Source: Actinomycetes bacterium
GTDB taxonomy: Bacteria; Actinomycetota; Acidimicrobiia; Acidimicrobiales; SZUA-35
Length of the DNA stretch: 50,555 nt
Reading direction: 5' to 3'
Assembly: GCA_024280015.1 (NCBI GenBank)
Contig: JAJRQY010000155.1
Coordinates: 1 to 50,555 of the forward strand
Positions 6,522-15,765 of this stretch are shown here, in pieces. Under the pieces are notes generated by a model, which worked only from the letters and a program-made list of their open reading frames with translations, had not been told where the DNA came from and did not search any database. The position numbers and the translations under genes were made by a program. Within the stretch, counting starts at the first letter, position 1, and each line of letters opens with the position of its first letter.

Positions 6522-9500
6522 ATGTTCGAACCCATGGACAGAGAACCAAAACATCCTCTGGAGATCCGGCTGCTCGGCGCGGTCGAGGTCACGGCATCAC
6601 GAAGGGGATCTGAGGGAGAAACCGTGGCCATTGGGGACGTGTCCAGCGCCGTCTCTTGGCTGCCCTTCTCGCGGCTCAGCCCGATGTCGTGTCCATCGAC
6701 CGGCTTGTCGACATCACCTGGGCCGATGAGCCGCCTGCTCGGGCCGAACACAATATCCGCACCTACATCTCTCGGCTACGGACGGTCCTCGGAGCCGAAG
6801 CTACTCTGCAACAAGTCGGTGATGGCTACCGGATCACCCTCCTCGATGCCGGGTGTGATCTCGATCGTTTCGACGAACTGGTCGACGCAGCAGAGCGACT
6901 GCGGGCCGCCGGTTCAACCGCCGACGCCCTCGAAGCTGTACGCCGATCGGAAGAACTATGGCGAGGTCAGCCCTTCGGCGAGTTCGCGTTCGAGCCATGG
7001 GCCCGTGCAGATGTTGCCCGGCTCGAGGAGCGTCATCACATCGCTCGCGAGATCCATGCCGAGCTGCTCCTGCTGGTTGGTCGACCCGCCGACGCCGTCA
7101 CCCGGCTGCAGGCCCTCGTCGCCGAGCACCCCCTTCGGGAGCCACCACGAGCCCTCCTGATGCGGTCTCTTTACGCATGTGGCCGGACCGCCGAAGCACT
7201 TCGAGAGTTCGACGACTTCCGTACAGATCTTCGAGACGAGGTAGGGCTCGCTCCGTCGTCTGAACTCATCGAGCTCGACCATGCCATCGCCAACGGTGAC
7301 CTCGTCGACCACGCGGTGACAGCGAAGGTCGGCGGCTACGCACTGCACGAGCGGATCGGTGCTGGGGCGTTCGCCGTGGTACACCGGGCAACCCAGAAGG
7401 CGCTCAGTCGTGAGGTAGCCGTGAAGATCATTCGGGCCGAGCTGGCGACCCAGCCATCATTCGTTCGGAGCTTCGAGCGCGAGGCTCGAATCGTGGCTCG
7501 ACTTGAACGCGACGCGATCGTCCCCCTGTACGACTTCTGGCGCGACCCGGATCACGCTTACCTTGTCATGCGTTACCTGCCCGGCGGGTCGTTGAGCGAC
7601 CGTCTGGAAGATGGCCCACTGTCGCTCGATGAGGTCGAAGCACTGGTTGAGCGCGTCGGTTCGGCCCTCGTTGCGGCACATGAGGCCGGGGTGATCCATC
7701 GTGACGTGAAGCCTGCAAATATCTTGTTCGATGCCGACGGGCGAGCGGTGCTCGGCGACTTCGGCATCGCCGTCGAAGACAGCACATCCGGCCTTGGCTC
7801 CGAGCCTCAAGCGAGCGAGTCCTCGAATCGCTTTGCCGCTCCCGAACAGCTGCAGGACGAGCGGCCGGGCCCCTCGGTCGACGTCTACTCGCTTGGATTG
7901 GTGGTGTGGTCGGCACTCGCCGGCAGGGTTCCGTTCGCCTCCTCGTCGAGCGATGCGGTGGTAGAGCAGAAGATGGCCGGAGGTGAGGGCCTAGAGCCGA
8001 TCGGTTCGCTTCGCCCAGACCTTCCCGATGCGCTTGTGGAGGTCATCGATGCGGCCACCAATCCCGATCCGAGCCGACGACCTCCATCGATGAAGCGGCT
8101 GGTCGGTCGGATTCGAGCCGCGTCCTCCAGTCCGGTATCGGATCAAGTGGAAAACGGCCCGCAAGCGGTTCGGGAACCCGGCGTCAACCCGTATCAGGGT
8201 CTGCGTTCGTTCGACGAGGCGACATCTCGTCACTTCTATGGGCGGAGTGACCTGGTCGATGAGTTGGTCGACGCGGTGTCGCAGCCCAACGAGCGGCTGC
8301 TAACCGTTGTCGGGGCCTCCGGATCCGGCAAGTCGTCGGTGGTACGGGCCGGCCTGCTCCCCGCCCTTCGCTCAGGAGCCGTGGAGGGGTCCGAGGATTG
8401 GTTCGTCACATCGATGACGCCGGGATCCCACCCATTCGAGGCTTTGGAGACGGCAGTGCTGCGCGTGGCCGTGAATCCTCCCGGCGAACTGCTCACGCAA
8501 CTGACCAGCGGCGACCGAGGACTGATCCGATCGGTCGAGCGCCTGCTACCCGAACGCGACGGCAGCCTCCTGCTCATCATCGACCAATTCGAAGAGCTGT
8601 TCACCAGTACCGATCCAGCGACGGCCAATCGGTTCCTAGATGCCCTGTCGATCGCCTTGACTGAACCGAATGGCAGGTTGCGGGTAGTGGCTACGTTGCG
8701 GGGCGATTTCTACGATCGCCCGCTCCGCCACCTCCGCTTCGCACAACTCCTCAAGGAATCGACTGTGGCCGTCACACCCTTGTCACCCGAAGAGTTGGAG
8801 GCGGTGATCCTCCAACCTGCTCAGTCGGTGGGGGCCGACTTCGAGCCCGGTCTTGTGGCCAGGATCATGTCTGACACCGCCGATCAACCAGGAAGCCTGG
8901 CGTTGCTGGAGTACGCCCTGACCCTGGCCTTTGATCGCAGCGACGGGCGAACGATCACCGCCGCAGACTACTCCAAGATCGGAGGCCTCCAGGGTGCAAT
9001 GGTTGGCCAGGCCGAGCAACTCCACGACAGGCTCGATCCCCAAGGCCGCAACGCGTTGCGACGGGTGATGGGATCGCTGGTTTCCTTGGGAGAAGGGACC
9101 GAAGATACCCGTCGAAGGGCGCTCCGTGCCGAGCTCGGGACATCACCCGAAGTCTCCGAGGTGATCGATTTATTCAGCGCGGCTCGTCTGTTCACCCTGG
9201 ATCACGATCCGGCAACCCGCGCGCCGACCGTGGAAGTCGCGCACGAATCCCTGATCCGCTCGTGGCCCAGGGTTCGGGATTGGCTCGACGAGGACCGCGA
9301 TGGTCTTCGTCTGGAACGCCACCTGTCAGAGGCGGCCCGGGAATGGGACGCAGCCGGGCGACCTGACAGCGAGCTCTATCGGGGAGGTCGGCTCGAAGCG
9401 GCGTCGGAATGGCGAATGCGTTCGAAGAGTGAGCTTGGGCCTGGATCGGATGCGTTCCTCGAGGCGTCTGTCGCCAGGGCCGAAGCAAAGCAGCGGGCAG

Positions 9501-11806
9501 AGACCGAGCGGCTGGAGTCCGAGCAGCAATCGAATCGACGGTTGCGCCGCCTCCTTACAAGCGTCGGCGTCCTGCTGGCGTTCGCTCTGGTAGCGGGAGG
9601 CATTGCATTTCAACAGCGACGCTCGGCAAGAGAAACAGCCTACGACGCAGAGACCAGCCGACTGGTGGCGACGGCGAAGTCACTAGTCGACACCGATTCC
9701 CGGGCAGCGCTCCTGCTGGCCTTAGCAGCTCATCAGCGGGAACGGACGCCCGAAACGCTAGGCGCGCTGCAGGTGGCGTTGACCCGTTCCGGGCCTGGAT
9801 TGGCCACCCTCGGGGATGGCGTTACGTATGTCGATGTGGAGTGGCTCGACAATGGGCTCATCGTCGGGGCTCGTGCTGATGGTCTCGATCTGTTCGATCC
9901 GGCGTCGGGCGAGTTGCTTGACAGTTGGCCCCTGGGGTTCGGCGACAACGGCGAAGGCGATCGCCACCGGATGGCCGCGCTATCTGCGGGTGAGTTCGTG
10001 GTTGCTCACGACACCGTCAGGGTGTCTGTGTTCAGCGCCGACCAGCAGATCCAGGAGCAGCGCAATCTGCCGTTGGCCGAGTCTCCTGTCATAACTGTCT
10101 CCGTTGGACCAGCGGGCCAGATCGTTACCTCCACGTTGGGCGGGGTTCTGACCGCGTATCAAACGGACGGATCCGTCGGGTTCGTGAAACAATTCGATCT
10201 TCCCGCGAACATCGTCGAGCAGGCGATTCCCTTTGTCGGTTCGGAAAGTGAGTTTCTCGAGTTCTTCAGGGCGTTCCCGGTCCTGGTGGTTCCCTTCGCT
10301 GTTCCTCAGGGCATGCTCGTATCGGTCGGTTCAGAACTTCATCGGCTGGACTGGACTGGGGCGGCATTAGCCCGCCCGAGCTTTACTGCGATCGACTTCT
10401 CGGTGACCGCAGGTAGGCCGGTGCCGCCGTTTCTGACTGGCGGCGCGGTCGATGTCTTCGCTGATGGGACGAGACTGCTTGTTCTCGGGGTGAACACGCT
10501 CGTGGACCTCGACTGGAACGACGAATGGGACGATTTGCTTGTCGCCACCTCGATACCGTCGGCGTTCGGAAACGGACAAGCAAACGCCTCTGCAATCCGA
10601 GGCGTTTCAGGCGACGAGGTTCGGGTGGTCAAGAGTGACGGAGAGGTACGCACGGTCAATCTGGTGACCGGCGAAGACTCGCTGGCCGACAACGCTCCCG
10701 CAGCCGCGGCACGGATCTTGTCGGGCGCGCCGGACTCGGCGAACTATGTGTCTGTTGCCGAGTCCGGGCTTCGTGTGATCTCGCCGTTCGGTGCGACCCC
10801 GATTGCGGAGGGTCTCGATCGAGCGTCGACCTCTTCCAACTTGTCGATCTCGCCCGACGGTGATGTCGTCGCCATGGGACCGTCCGGCTATATCGCCCCT
10901 TACGACGTTCGCCAACGGACCAGCTCTGGACGCTTCGAGAAGGTTGTGCTGGGAGAAGAGGACGGCGTCTTTGTCGGGGTCGATCCCGGCAGCGCGACAC
11001 TTCGCACATTCTCTGAGGCTTCCCGAGTGGTCTTCTACTCCCTTGATGGAGGCATCACCGCGTCCTCCACGTGGGATCAATCCCCGGGTGGCAACGTCGG
11101 ACACGAGAGCCAAGATGGCCGGCTGCTCGCTGTGGGATACAACGTGCTCGAGGTCTGGGAGATCGGGGCGGATGCACCGCTCGTTACACGCTCTGCACCT
11201 GACGGCTCCTCCGGTGTTCCCTTGTCGGGGATTCGGTTCGACCCTTCAAGAAACCGTCTTCTGGCAGCGTGGGCGGATGGCCAGTCAATGCTCCTTGACA
11301 CGACCTCGTGGGAACAGATCTCCGTTCCAGCGCTTCAGATGAACGAAACCGCCGTTGGCTTCTGGAGCAGAGACGGTTCGCTCCTGGCAACTGCTTCACC
11401 CGACGGGGTTGTAACAGTCCGACGCGGCGACACCATGGAACCCATCCGGACGCTGGTCGGAAGTCTGGCATTGGGAACGGCCTACTTCGACGGCGGCTTG
11501 CTGTTCTCGACAGACAACCGTCTGCTGCTGACCAACCTGGCGGGGTCCGGGCGGCTGTGGGATATCGAGACGGGCGAGCAGATCGGCGATCCGTTCCCGA
11601 ATCTCAATGGCGTGAACCCTGGAGTCAATGTCGGGACAAATGGCCTGCAGCTAATCACGGGTACCGAGCGGGGCGCGTTGATTTGGAATCTCGACACCGA
11701 CTCGTGGCCCGGCATCGCATGCCAGGTCGTTGACTCAAACCTGAGCGAGCACGAATGGGTTCAGTGGGGGCCTCGCGACGAGCCCTACCGGGAGATCTGT
11801 CCGTAG
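6522..11806 (+). CDS. SARP/BTAD - Ser/Thr kinase - nSTAND NTPase - transmembrane - beta-propeller fusion regulator (frameshift near 6635)
   Basis: Numbered from the in-frame TTG at 6656 (1716 residues): a SARP DNA-binding and BTAD helical domain (1-210); a Ser/Thr kinase (228-485) with glycine loop GAGAFAVV, Lys257, HRDVKPANIL (348-357) and DFG (368-370); an nSTAND1-type NTPase with Walker A GASGSGKSS (553-561) and Walker B LLLIIDQFEEL; one transmembrane segment near 965-985; then a long WD40-like propeller region. The start of the SARP domain (LEIRLLGAVEV) lies upstream in another frame, beginning at ATG 6522 or 6534. Adding one G to the run at 6633-6636 joins the frames and restores VAIGGRVQRRLLAALL, the family pattern, for about 1761 residues. 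It probably senses an extracellular or envelope signal through the propeller and switches the kinase and NTPase. Direct transcription control from a membrane protein is unusual. No SD is seen. Confidence 0.85.
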
Positions 11807-12062
11807 AACAGGACCCGTGACGCTGGACCCTCAGCGGGGTTCGACGGGGGCTCGGACTCGGGGCCCTCGCCGACTCGGGGGTTGCGCCGTCGTTGTTCTC
11901 GCGTGTTGCCTCAGTTGCTACGGCTAGCCTCCCGAGTGTCCGCACCGTTACGTGCTGGAGGCCCGATGCAGAGAAAAGTCCATCAGATTGGGATAGGCAC
12001 CCGTGTGGAACAACAAGAGCCGCCACCGGGATGTTTATCCTGGTCAGCGACTCTGTTTGTGA
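11807..12062. other. Gene-free region between the giant regulator and the first att copy
   Basis: No coding frame with recognisable features was seen. The right part (about 11996-12062) is similar to sequence before the second att copy at 19981 and carries one GGCACCC motif (11996-12002) and a hairpin. It therefore belongs to the island end rather than to the core. Confidence 0.5.
12016..12054 (-). terminator. Hairpin next to att copy 1 (minus-strand terminator-like)
   Basis: Read on the minus strand, AGAGTCGC (12054-12047) can pair with GCGGCTCT (12023-12016), using one G-U pair, and is followed by a T-rich TTGTTG. It sits just 3' of the tRNA-like fragment. The same arrangement occurs at 19933-19972, so each integrated unit seems to supply a terminator to the tRNA half it replaces. 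Confidence 0.4.
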
Positions 12063-12105
12063 GTACGCCCTCCGGGACTTGAACCCGGAACCTGCGGATT
12101 AAGAG
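12063..12105 (-). repeat. att copy 1: 3' half of tRNA-Lys (distal end of the island)
   Basis: The 43 bases match 23481-23523 of the intact tRNA-Lys gene at 42 positions and stop inside the anticodon loop, after which the sequences differ. There is no 5' half here, so this is not a tRNA gene. It marks the far boundary of tRNA-targeted integration. Confidence 0.8.
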
Positions 12106-12259
12106 ATGGATCAAGCCAGTTTCGTCCCGTCCCGGATTGTGCCCAGATATAGCCTCTGAACAGGGAAAACGTGGGATCTGTTGTGTCGGTCCGTACCGGC
12201 AAATACCTGTGGATAATAGGCTCTCACGGATCTACTGTGACCACCTCGTGACCACGGGG

Positions 12260-13129
12260 CTAGTCGAGGTCACCGACGAGTTGCTCGACCATCCAGCGAT
12301 CCCCGGGGCTGCATCTCGACACGGATAGTTCGGTTGCGTCAAGGTCGGTGAGGAATGCGAACCGCCTGCGAGTCGCAAGTTCCCACCCTTCGATGTCAAC
12401 CGGCGTCGTGAGATAGCCGATGTCTTCTTCGTTGAATTCGTCTTCAGAGCGCTCACGAAGCAATTCCTCAGGTTCGAAAGGGCGATCTCCCAGCCCGTCA
12501 TCGACGACATCGTGCCATATCTTCATCACCGTCAACCTGCGGACGATTGGCTCGTTCATTGGGCCACCGCGGGCGAACCAGGCAAGGTCATAAAGGTCGC
12601 GGGCAAGACTTGCGCGGCGATACCGGGCGAGTTTTTCGGACAACACTTCCTCGACTCGCATAACCGGTATCTGGGGGATAGTGATGTCGTAGTGAGCATG
12701 AATCGGCAGCTCTATGGGGGAGAGGAGCTGCGCCTTGAGCCACGACTTCTTTGGTGAACAGTCGATTCGGGCCGGTAATTCGGGGACGTCAAAAGGAGTC
12801 TCGATGTGCAGAGTCGATCGTCGGTGCTCGTTGATTGGTTCGACTCGGAAGGCGAAGCCTCCCAACCTCGCGCCGTCAAGAGTTTCAAGGAGAAGTTCTG
12901 CAACCGGCTGATCTGTATCGGAGAAGTCCAGGTCAGTGGAGAACCGGCCGGAGCTTCCTGCTCGATACTTTCGGAGGGCGGTGCCGCCCTTGAAGACGAC
13001 TCCAAGATCGAAGATTCCAGCCTCACTGATGATGGCAAGGGCGTGGTCTTGGGCGATGTCGATGAGGGCCGGACCGCGACCGCCCTTCCTTCCTTGGTAG
13101 TGGCGGCCGAGGTGTCCTTCAGTAATCAT
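12260..13129 (-). CDS. AbiEii/AbiGii-type nucleotidyltransferase toxin (type IV TA)
   Basis: The 289-residue protein has the nucleotidyltransferase signature of AbiEii: FKGGTALRKY (residues 46-55) followed by GRFSTDLDF with Asp66 and Asp68 as metal ligands. Further on comes the helix KLARYRRASLARDLYDLAW (about 165-183) common to this family. AbiEii enzymes transfer nucleotides to RNA targets (tRNA in the related MenA toxins) and stop growth on phage infection or loss of the antitoxin. The length and all key residues look intact. Its ATG overlaps the end of the upstream AbiEi gene by four bases (ATGA), the usual coupled order. A decayed copy of part of this gene lies at 22386-22556. Confidence 0.9.
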   Translation of the reverse strand: MITEGHLGRHYQGRKGGRGPALIDIAQDHALAIISEAGIFDLGVVFKGGTALRKYRAGSSGRFSTDLDFSDTDQPVAELLLETLDGARLGGFAFRVEPINEHRRSTLHIETPFDVPELPARIDCSPKKSWLKAQLLSPIELPIHAHYDITIPQIPVMRVEEVLSEKLARYRRASLARDLYDLAWFARGGPMNEPIVRRLTVMKIWHDVVDDGLGDRPFEPEELLRERSEDEFNEEDIGYLTTPVDIEGWELATRRRFAFLTDLDATELSVSRCSPGDRWMVEQLVGDLD

Positions 13130-13914
13130 GTCTGGAAGTCGATCAGAGCTGAGTCAATCACATCGAACTGGCTGCTGTATCGACCTCGTTGCCTACGTCG
13201 GCCGAGGTAGTAAGGGCCCTGGCCAGGTGGGGCATCTGATTTGAGGGCACTGGCGAGATCGGAATTTCCTCCGCGATCCAAAAGGTATGCCAGCCTCATC
13301 CATGTTGAGCGAGGCTTGCCTGCTAGCTCTGCCCGAAGGTCATTCTCGGAAACTTCTTTGGCGGCCTGGGCTAACCAATCACCCACGTTGGGCCAGTCGT
13401 GGTAACTGGCGGGGCGATGGCTCATCGCTACAAGCAGCGTCGGCACCTGCCATATGGGAAGCCCGTTTCGGTCCTTGACGTCGAGTGCCGGAATGAAACG
13501 GACGACTCGGTACTCACTCAGAGCTGGAGGAAGTCGAAGGCCTGGAGGTGCAGAAATCACATGCCGGTTTGGCGACCGGGTAGAGAGGCCTAGAAGCCAA
13601 GCGGCAGACTCGGCTGCAAGTTCGACGGGAAGGTCGGGCCGCTTCCGGAGTGTGGCTCTTAGTTCTATGTGGGGATCCCCGGCGTCGATCGCGCCAGCTC
13701 GCGCAGCGGGTGCGAATTCCCAATAGCCACGAGTGCGCAGAGGAAGGAGCCATCCTCCATTCGTGAGTTCTTCGACCAGGTACCGAATTGTCGTCTTGGA
13801 CTCTGTGATGACTATGGCGCGCTTCAGGTCCCCGCTGCTGACAACCAGGGGTTGGTCAAGTTCGAGTTGTTCGAGTACGGCGGCGACCGCAGGGGGAATG
13901 GTTCGCACTGTCAT
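13126..13914 (-). CDS. AbiEi-type antitoxin / autorepressor
   Basis: The 262-residue protein has an N-terminal winged-helix region (about 10-70, SSGDLKRAIVITESKTTIRY), then an AbiEi-like middle segment (ELAAESAAWLLGL) and a C-terminal domain ending near the toxin start. AbiEi proteins repress their own operon and counter the toxin without a stable protein complex (type IV logic). It overlaps the toxin gene by four bases. TACACT at 13921-13916 on the minus strand lies only one base before the ATG but seven bases before the GTG of codon 3 (13908-13906), so the true start may be that GTG on a leaderless message. Confidence 0.85.
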   Translation of the reverse strand: MTVRTIPPAVAAVLEQLELDQPLVVSSGDLKRAIVITESKTTIRYLVEELTNGGWLLPLRTRGYWEFAPAARAGAIDAGDPHIELRATLRKRPDLPVELAAESAAWLLGLSTRSPNRHVISAPPGLRLPPALSEYRVVRFIPALDVKDRNGLPIWQVPTLLVAMSHRPASYHDWPNVGDWLAQAAKEVSENDLRAELAGKPRSTWMRLAYLLDRGGNSDLASALKSDAPPGQGPYYLGRRRQRGRYSSQFDVIDSALIDFQT

Positions 13915-13915
13915 T

Positions 13916-13955
13916 AGTGTACAGCAATATCTGCGGAACGCAGAAGATGCTGCGG
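13916..13955 (-). promoter_or_regulatory. Promoter and operator candidate of the abiEi-abiEii operon
   Basis: The minus strand has a TACACT -10-like element (13921-13916). Just upstream are the small palindrome CTGCG-GAA-CGCAG (13931-13943) and a second CTGCGG at 13950-13955, giving a direct repeat of CTGCGG 19 bases apart. AbiEi proteins are known to bind repeats in their own promoter; the link here is inference. Confidence 0.35.
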
Positions 13956-14132
13956 TAAATCGACAGTTGTAATGCGTCGGTGGTCACCGAGAGTAGTTCA
14001 AGTCGTAAGTCGTTCAATGAAGTCTGTCCTCATAAGGAACTGGAGAATCACAACGTCGAACCCAGCCGCGAGGTGACAACGAGTTGGCCGATGGGCTGAG
14101 TCGGCTGGTCTAGCTGTGGCCGAGTCTCGGTC
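13956..14132. other. Gene-free gap between two AbiE loci
   Basis: No credible coding frame. The minus strand can be read in frame past the TGA of the toxin relic at 14133, but it shows none of the nucleotidyltransferase motifs. The rest of that toxin is therefore gone rather than merely interrupted. Confidence 0.45.
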
Positions 14133-14219
14133 TCACACGATGAGGTGATCTCGAATGATTCCGTCATCGGGTGCGCCGAACGTGGCGGCAGCTGTTTCGA
14201 TCTCGAATCGGTCGATCAT
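14133..14219 (-). pseudogene. N-terminal relic of a second AbiEii-type toxin
   Basis: Overlapping the end of the 14216-14848 antitoxin by four bases (ATGA) is a 28-codon frame. It begins MIDRFEIETAAATFGAP, runs through IIRDHLIV and ends at TGA. That resembles the first helices of AbiEii toxins, which commonly read FEIE...RFG...RRDHLI before the catalytic GGT motif. The catalytic part is absent, so no toxin can be made here. The call rests on recall of family N-termini and on the typical antitoxin-toxin overlap. Confidence 0.5.
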
Positions 14220-14848
14220 GAATTAGCTCGACCTAACGAACCCCGGAGTCGGTGCAGTGTTTTGACTCCGCGTGTGGACATTGCAACCTGGTCAATGAGG
14301 TCCCAGTCGATTCGGTCGGCTAGCCGGTGGACCATTTCGGTGCGGGCTTCCTCGGTGAGGTTCCATGCTGGCCGGTTGCGACATAAGTCCAGTGCTGTCT
14401 GTTCGGGACTTGTGGCCCAGCCCGGCCCGAGGTCGGTCTCGATGCGCACGGTGTCCATCTTGGTCATGTCTCGTGTGACGAATCGAACTTCGCCGAGCAC
14501 GGTGTTTCGGTGACGATGTTGCTTTGGGACAGCGATATAGGCAGACCCGAGGGATCGAGGATAGCAACGGTGGGAACGGGCGGCGGAGGGCCCGATGAGA
14601 GCAACTTCGTTTGCTCCGTAGATGGCCGCAGCAATGCCAAGAGCGACGCCCTCGATAGTTGGTCGCCAGTGGGTGCCGGCGCCTCGGCGGTCTTCTGGAA
14701 TCAAGGCGTAGAAGCCTTTGGTGAGGAGCAGGACTGTTCCTTGTTCAGCTAGTCGACGTAGCTCAGCGTCGGGTCTGTCGAGTTTGAATGAGTTTGTGCG
14801 TGCGACGGTGATTTGGCGGCGGGCCAGTTGCTCAGGAATGCTTGCCAC
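14216..14848 (-). CDS. Second AbiEi-type antitoxin, now without a functional toxin
   Basis: The 210-residue protein looks like the shorter AbiEi form. It has an N-terminal winged helix (ELRRLAEQGTVLLLTKGFYAL, described here in parts: a DNA-binding turn followed by the beta wing around residues 30-50), then GVALGIAAAIYG, LIGPSAARSH, and the domain end ATSPEQTALDLC. The start is GTG at 14848-14846. TACAAT lies six bases upstream with no Shine-Dalgarno, so the message is probably leaderless. A large double palindrome at 14859-14896 abuts this promoter. The downstream toxin is only a relic (14133-14219). An orphan antitoxin may still repress its promoter or cross-protect against related toxins; that is inference. 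Confidence 0.75.
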   Translation of the reverse strand: MASIPEQLARRQITVARTNSFKLDRPDAELRRLAEQGTVLLLTKGFYALIPEDRRGAGTHWRPTIEGVALGIAAAIYGANEVALIGPSAARSHRCYPRSLGSAYIAVPKQHRHRNTVLGEVRFVTRDMTKMDTVRIETDLGPGWATSPEQTALDLCRNRPAWNLTEEARTEMVHRLADRIDWDLIDQVAMSTRGVKTLHRLRGSLGRANS

Positions 14849-14854
14849 GGACGG

Positions 14855-14896
14855 ATTGTATGCGTTAACGCGGGTCCAGAACCGCGTTAACGCATA
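14855..14896 (-). promoter_or_regulatory. Double-palindrome operator over a leaderless promoter of the second abiEi gene
   Basis: Two 15-base arms, 14859-14873 and 14882-14896, are perfect inverted repeats around an eight-base spacer. Each arm contains the ten-base palindrome GCGTTAACGC (14862-14871 and 14884-14893), so the two palindrome centres are 22 bases (two helical turns) apart. On the minus strand TACAAT (14860-14855) overlaps the end of the inner arm and is followed after six bases by the GTG start. A protein bound here would block RNA polymerase. AbiEi binding is the obvious inference. Confidence 0.75.
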
Positions 14897-15013
14897 GAAA
14901 CGTAACAGAATAGGGAAACCATAGGTACTTACATATCGGTCCTGCTGGGCTTGGTTGGGTCGTAGTCTCGGATCAGAAGCAGTAGTTGATCCGGGGTCCG
15001 GTGCAGTTCGTGG

Positions 15014-15715
15014 TCAAGTCTGGCCGAGCGAACCCGCCAACTTCTGATGCAGTTGGATGAATAGCTTCGCGTCATCGCGTGAGAAGCCAGTCGTTGTCTC
15101 CCAGTCGATGGTTGAACCGAGAGGCGACATGAAGCACGTTTCGGCAGCCACCAAGGAGCGGCGCCAATCGGCAACGGTCAAAGGTTCATTGAACCTCAGT
15201 GTCTCGCGGAGTCGGTAGCCCTGATTGAAGAGGTCTGCGACGTTCTTGAAACCCATCTCTTGAGCCAGGTCATCGGTGCAGTGCGCTGGGCCACCCCAAT
15301 CGAGAATTCCTGCTCGCAACAGGTCTCGTTCTCGCGAGGTGAGATTGATTGCGACTCGCTTACCGGCATCTTCGGTTGGCGGGACCTCAGTTATAGTTCC
15401 GCTGCCGACGATCGACCCGTACCAAACGTCGAACGTCGCCCCGACAGTCGCGTGCCGGGAAGCGAGTTCAGCCCAGAAGTGGATGGAGACGTTCGTCGCC
15501 TCTTGTGCTCGCCCCTCGTCAGCTATATCGACAATGACTCCTTCGAAGTTGGCAGCATTGTCTCCCGGTTGGATGGAGCCAAAGCAGTAATGAAAACTCT
15601 GGTCCCCAACTTGTAGTTCCGGAACTTCCATTTGGTGCTCATTGACGGCCTCATCGAGGCGGATTGCGGCCACAGCGATGTGCCCTGCTGGGCCATAGAC
15701 CACTTCCTCCGTCAT
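15014..15715 (-). CDS. Unrecognised 233-residue protein coupled to an AbiEi antitoxin
   Basis: The ATG at 15715 is preferred over the TTG at 15739 because GAAGGG lies seven bases before it. The N-terminal half reads as a beta-rich domain (PAGHIAVAAIRLDEAV, VGDQSFHYCFGSIQPG, FDVWYGSIVGSGTITEV). The C-terminal half is helical (LTSRERDLLRAGILDWGG, FIQLHQKLAGSLGQT). No nucleotidyltransferase motif, membrane segment or signal peptide is seen. The ATG overlaps the stop of a 17-codon toxin-like relic by four bases, and that relic overlaps the AbiEi stop. The gene thus sits exactly where a type IV toxin is expected. It could be a replacement toxin, a different effector or an unrelated cargo gene. The family was not recognised. 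Confidence 0.65.
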   Translation of the reverse strand: MTEEVVYGPAGHIAVAAIRLDEAVNEHQMEVPELQVGDQSFHYCFGSIQPGDNAANFEGVIVDIADEGRAQEATNVSIHFWAELASRHATVGATFDVWYGSIVGSGTITEVPPTEDAGKRVAINLTSRERDLLRAGILDWGGPAHCTDDLAQEMGFKNVADLFNQGYRLRETLRFNEPLTVADWRRSLVAAETCFMSPLGSTIDWETTTGFSRDDAKLFIQLHQKLAGSLGQT

Positions 15716-15765
15716 TGATATGCCCTTCGCTGTCGCCAATGGGCGAGGTCAGCCTCGGTGGTCAC
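15712..15765 (-). pseudogene. 17-codon N-terminal relic of an AbiEii-type toxin
   Basis: Starting at GTG 15765, which overlaps the AbiEi stop, the frame reads VTTEADLAHWRQRRAYQ and stops at TGA 15714-15712. AbiEii toxins next to this AbiEi type often begin with a similar helix containing a W followed by basic residues. What remains is too short to act, but it could serve as a coupling leader for the following gene, whose ATG overlaps this stop. Confidence 0.3.
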
